DNA of 7,052 nucleotides. It comes from Bacillota bacterium. Lineage in GTDB: Bacteria; Bacillota; Desulfitobacteriia; Desulfitobacteriales; JAJXUE01. Below the pieces are notes generated by a model. The model was not told where the DNA came from. It searched no databases and saw only the letters and a list, made by a program, of their open reading frames with translations. The stretch covers positions 1 to 7,052 of the forward strand of contig JAJYNB010000150.1 in assembly GCA_021786555.1 (NCBI GenBank). The letters are read 5' to 3'. A program made the translations under genes and the position numbers. Shown piece after piece: positions 5,334-7,052 of the stretch. Positions within the stretch are counted from its first letter, which is position 1. Every line of letters starts with the position of its first letter.

Positions 5334-6085
5334 AAGCAATGCTGCAAAAGGAATTGAGGGAAATTCTCCGGACTTACCGCTGGCTCCTCCTGCCTTACGT
5401 TTTCCTGGTACTGGGATTGGGCCAGCCCATAGCTTTCAAGCTGATGCCGGAGATTCTCAAAAATTCCCTGCCCCCCGGGACCACCTTGGTACTCCCGCCG
5501 GCTGCTCCCATGGACATCCTGAAATCCACCCTGGGCCAGTTCAATCAGATGGGGGTGATAATGGTTATTCTTGCAGCGATGGGAAGTGTAGCCCAGGAAA
5601 AGGCCAGCGGGGTTGCGGCGGCGGTATTGGTCAAACCCGTGGGCCGGGGCGTTTACCTGTTGGTTAAGTTCTTTGCCTACAGCCTGTTAACAGCCCTTGC
5701 TTTCTGGCTTGGCCTGGGCGCAAGCGCTTACTACACCCAAATCTTAATCGGTCCCATCGACTGGCAGGCCGCACTGTCGGGGGGCCTGGTGTACCTGGTA
5801 TATCTGATCGTTGCGGTGTCCCTGACCATTTTGGCCAGCACCCTGTTTTCAGGTCAGGGGGCTGCAGGGGGCGCTGCCTTCCTGGGAATCCTGGCCCTGA
5901 GTTTGCTGCCCAAGCTGGCCTCCTGGTCTGACAGGTTGTTCCCAGCTGCCTTAATCGGGCAGGCGGAAAAGATTTTTGCGGGGAAAGCTCCGGAACTGTT
6001 ATGGCAGCCTTTGACCTTTAATGTGGGCCTGATTATCGTTCTGCTCGCCGCAGCCATATATGTGCTAAAACGGCAGGAGTTGTGA
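5330..6085 (+). CDS. ABC-2 type transporter permease, YxlG-like
   Basis: This 251-residue polytopic protein has about six membrane segments, near residues 18-36, 74-88, 108-134, 147-172, 178-195 and 230-246. Its N-terminus, MKAMLQKELREILRTYRW, is the amphipathic start typical of ABC-2 permeases. The segment AQEKASGVAAAVLVKPVGR (88-106) resembles the conserved E-x-x-x-G-x-x-x-x-L-x-x-P-V/I region of the family. GTG 5330 overlaps the ATPase stop codon; an ATG at 5339 is an alternative start three codons later. It is expected to pair with the preceding ATPase as an exporter in the cytoplasmic membrane. In the SigY comparison it takes the place of YxlG. The gene ends 11 bases from a convergent gene, with no obvious terminator in the gap. 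Confidence 0.88.
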   Translation: MKAMLQKELREILRTYRWLLLPYVFLVLGLGQPIAFKLMPEILKNSLPPGTTLVLPPAAPMDILKSTLGQFNQMGVIMVILAAMGSVAQEKASGVAAAVLVKPVGRGVYLLVKFFAYSLLTALAFWLGLGASAYYTQILIGPIDWQAALSGGLVYLVYLIVAVSLTILASTLFSGQGAAGGAAFLGILALSLLPKLASWSDRLFPAALIGQAEKIFAGKAPELLWQPLTFNVGLIIVLLAAAIYVLKRQEL

Positions 6086-6096
6086 AGAACACCAGG

Positions 6097-6582
6097 TCAC
6101 TTCTTATTCAGCACACTACCTTTAAGAATAACCAGGCCTCCGGCGACGATGAGGGCCAGGCCGACCAATATGCTCCCGCCGGTGTGCAGCAAGTTGATGA
6201 ATAGAAAAGCAAAACCCACCAGGGAAAGAATGCCTACCGGGATGAGCAGACCGGTCTCACGGGGTCCAAAAATGTAAAGCTCAAACAGGCCGAAAGCAAC
6301 CCCCAGGATAAATATCGGCCAGAATGTTTCCATCAACTGCCAGCCGGAAATTGTCATGACGCTGAAGAGCAGCCCGTAGACCGTCAGTATCCCGCCTGGC
6401 ACCAGCAGGCCGGCGTTGTGCCTGCTGCCGGCAAAAAACGCCCCGTGAAAGGCGATTCCCGGCAGCAGCAAAAACAGGGGCCACAAATACCCCCAGGACA
6501 AATGGATCCAGCCAAGAGAATCCAGCGTAAACAAACTGCCGGCGATCACCAAAACCAACCCAAGTACTTTAGCGCCGTTCAT
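6097..6582 (-). CDS. Polytopic membrane protein, DUF5668/LiaF N-terminal-like, with internal duplication
   Basis: This 161-residue protein is almost entirely hydrophobic, with about six membrane segments near residues 5-21, 30-50, 57-76, 85-104, 110-130 and 135-153. Residues 30-74 and 84-128 repeat the same plan: a WP(L/I)F segment, then GLL(V/I)P followed by GIL and another helix (GLLVPGGILTVYG versus GLLIPVGILSLVG). Such WP-containing repeats are typical of DUF5668 and of the membrane part of LiaF-like envelope-stress proteins. The function is unknown, and a role in envelope stress alongside the ECF operon is only suggested by proximity. The ATG at 6582-6580 was chosen because a GGGGGAT site lies 7-13 bases upstream and the hydrophobic N-terminus starts there. 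The frame extends 44 codons further upstream but covers the structured leader. It is convergent with the ABC permease gene. Confidence 0.75.
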   Translation of the reverse strand: MNGAKVLGLVLVIAGSLFTLDSLGWIHLSWGYLWPLFLLLPGIAFHGAFFAGSRHNAGLLVPGGILTVYGLLFSVMTISGWQLMETFWPIFILGVAFGLFELYIFGPRETGLLIPVGILSLVGFAFLFINLLHTGGSILVGLALIVAGGLVILKGSVLNKK

Positions 6583-6616
6583 GAAATTATCCCCCTTTAT
6601 TGTTCCTCTCATATCC

Positions 6617-6687
6617 GCAGCCAGGCAGGATGCGCCCCGAAACTTGGGGTGGGCAGGCATCAAGCCTGGCTGCATTGCTGCCTGCCC
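6617..6687 (-). promoter_or_regulatory. Leader with interleaved inverted repeats (pseudoknot or switch candidate)
   Basis: Upstream of the membrane protein gene, read on the minus strand, GGGCAGGC (6687-6680) can pair with GCCTGCCC (6658-6651). GCAGCCAGGC (6673-6664) can pair with GCCTGGCTGC (6626-6617). Both stems are perfect (8 and 10 bp), and a small CCCC/GGGG hairpin (6649-6646 with 6638-6635) lies between. Because the two long stems interleave, they form either a pseudoknot or two exclusive folds, ending about 20 bases before the Shine-Dalgarno site. I do not recognise a known riboswitch class. The rest of the gap 6583-6929 shows only the repeat at 6780-6835. Confidence 0.5.
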
Positions 6688-6779
6688 AATTTGTGAAGTA
6701 TTTTGAGTCAGCAAGGTACCCAGTGTAGTTCAAAAGGCAAGTAATGTAGAGACAAAAGTTCACTCTCCACAGGGGCAAA

Positions 6780-6835
6780 CAACAATTTTTCTGCGACAAT
6801 TATCTTGCTAATCTACACATTGTTGGCGCAGAAAA
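6780..6835. repeat. Second interleaved inverted-repeat pair
   Basis: CAACAAT (6780-6786) is directly followed by TTTTCTGCG (6787-6795). Their reverse complements, ATTGTTG (6819-6825) and CGCAGAAAA (6827-6835), appear in the same order about 30 bases later, separated by one base. Pairings of 7 and 9 bp are perfect, and together they could form a pseudoknot in RNA. It may be an operator, an RNA structure or chance. Confidence 0.45.
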
Positions 6836-6929
6836 CGTGGTTTGTTGGGTTATATCGCAGTAGAAGTATACCGGTATTCATTTATTCGGGGATATCGCTA
6901 TTACAACCAAGAATCCTGAAGAAAGAAGC

Positions 6930-7052
6930 ATGAATTTGATGGAAGGTATTTCCAATTTGGGATGGAACCTCATATTAGAATACTTCCCGGAGGGTTTTAT
7001 GCTGATTGCATCGATTCGCTACGATGAAAGGAATGCGTTCTTGCGGATAACC
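6930..7052 (+). CDS. Start of an unidentified gene, cut by the window edge
   Basis: From ATG 6930 an open frame runs to the window end (41 codons). It begins MNLMEGISNLGWNL, continues LEYFPEGFMLIASIRYDE and ends NAFLRIT. The composition looks protein-like, but the ribosome binding site is weak (GAAGAAAG, about 5 bases upstream). The frame is open back to 6864 just after a TAG, so another start is possible. The family is not recognised. Confidence 0.4.
   Translation, partial: MNLMEGISNLGWNLILEYFPEGFMLIASIRYDERNAFLRIT

Noticed and set aside
6583..6714. N-terminal extension of the DUF5668-like protein to 6714
   Set aside because: The extension covers the hairpin-rich leader and lacks a ribosome binding site, while a clear one precedes 6582.
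6720..6770. GTGAACTTTTGTC on the minus strand as an ECF promoter of the membrane protein gene
   Set aside because: It shares GAAC with the region before the sigma gene, but no convincing -10 follows; a four-base match is too weak.

Overview
This 7 kb window looks like chromosomal DNA of an anaerobic Gram-positive bacterium of the Clostridia, perhaps Peptococcaceae/Desulfotomaculum-like. That is an inference from four things: strong AGGAGG-type ribosome binding sites with GTG and TTG starts, moderate GC content, a SigY/Yxl-type gene set of Firmicutes type, and short repeats with GGGGACGGTTCT-like cores. No rRNA, tRNA or CRISPR array was seen.

Left part (1-1405). A short DUF1858-type redox gene runs leftward off the window edge. 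Its reading frame is crossed by one TGA exactly where the family has the second cysteine of its CxxC motif, and a perfect 7-bp hairpin starts immediately after that TGA, so I read it as a probable selenoprotein. Divergent from it is a complete PLP-dependent enzyme of the D-threonine aldolase / D-serine dehydratase (DSD1) family.

Repeat-rich spacer (1406-2149). It holds a GGAGTCA tandem array, an inverted partner of that array, a 37-bp palindromic REP-like unit, an unrecognised 45-codon gene with a TTG start, and a rho-independent terminator.

Central operon (about 2237-6085). The first gene encodes an unusual single chain: an ECF sigma factor (sigma-2 and sigma-4), an anti-sigma-like helical segment without the usual zinc ligands, a LolA/RseB-like domain and a DUF4367-like C-terminus, with no visible membrane segment. 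A strong internal Shine-Dalgarno sequence and in-frame GTG could also produce the regulatory half alone. Downstream come a 67-residue two-helix PLDc_N protein (YxlE-like), an ABC ATPase (YxlF-like) and an ABC-2 permease (YxlG-like). This order resembles the Bacillus subtilis sigY-yxlCDEFG operon, with the yxlC/yxlD positions taken by the fused chain. Between sigma gene and yxlE-like gene lie a second 37-bp REP unit, the 3' end (domains V and VI) of a group II intron, and further REP-like debris.

Right part (6086-7052). Convergent to the operon is a 161-residue polytopic membrane protein with an internal duplication (DUF5668/LiaF-N type). Its leader holds two interleaved inverted repeats that could form a pseudoknot or switch. 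A second interleaved pair lies further right, and the window ends inside a short rightward open frame of unknown function.
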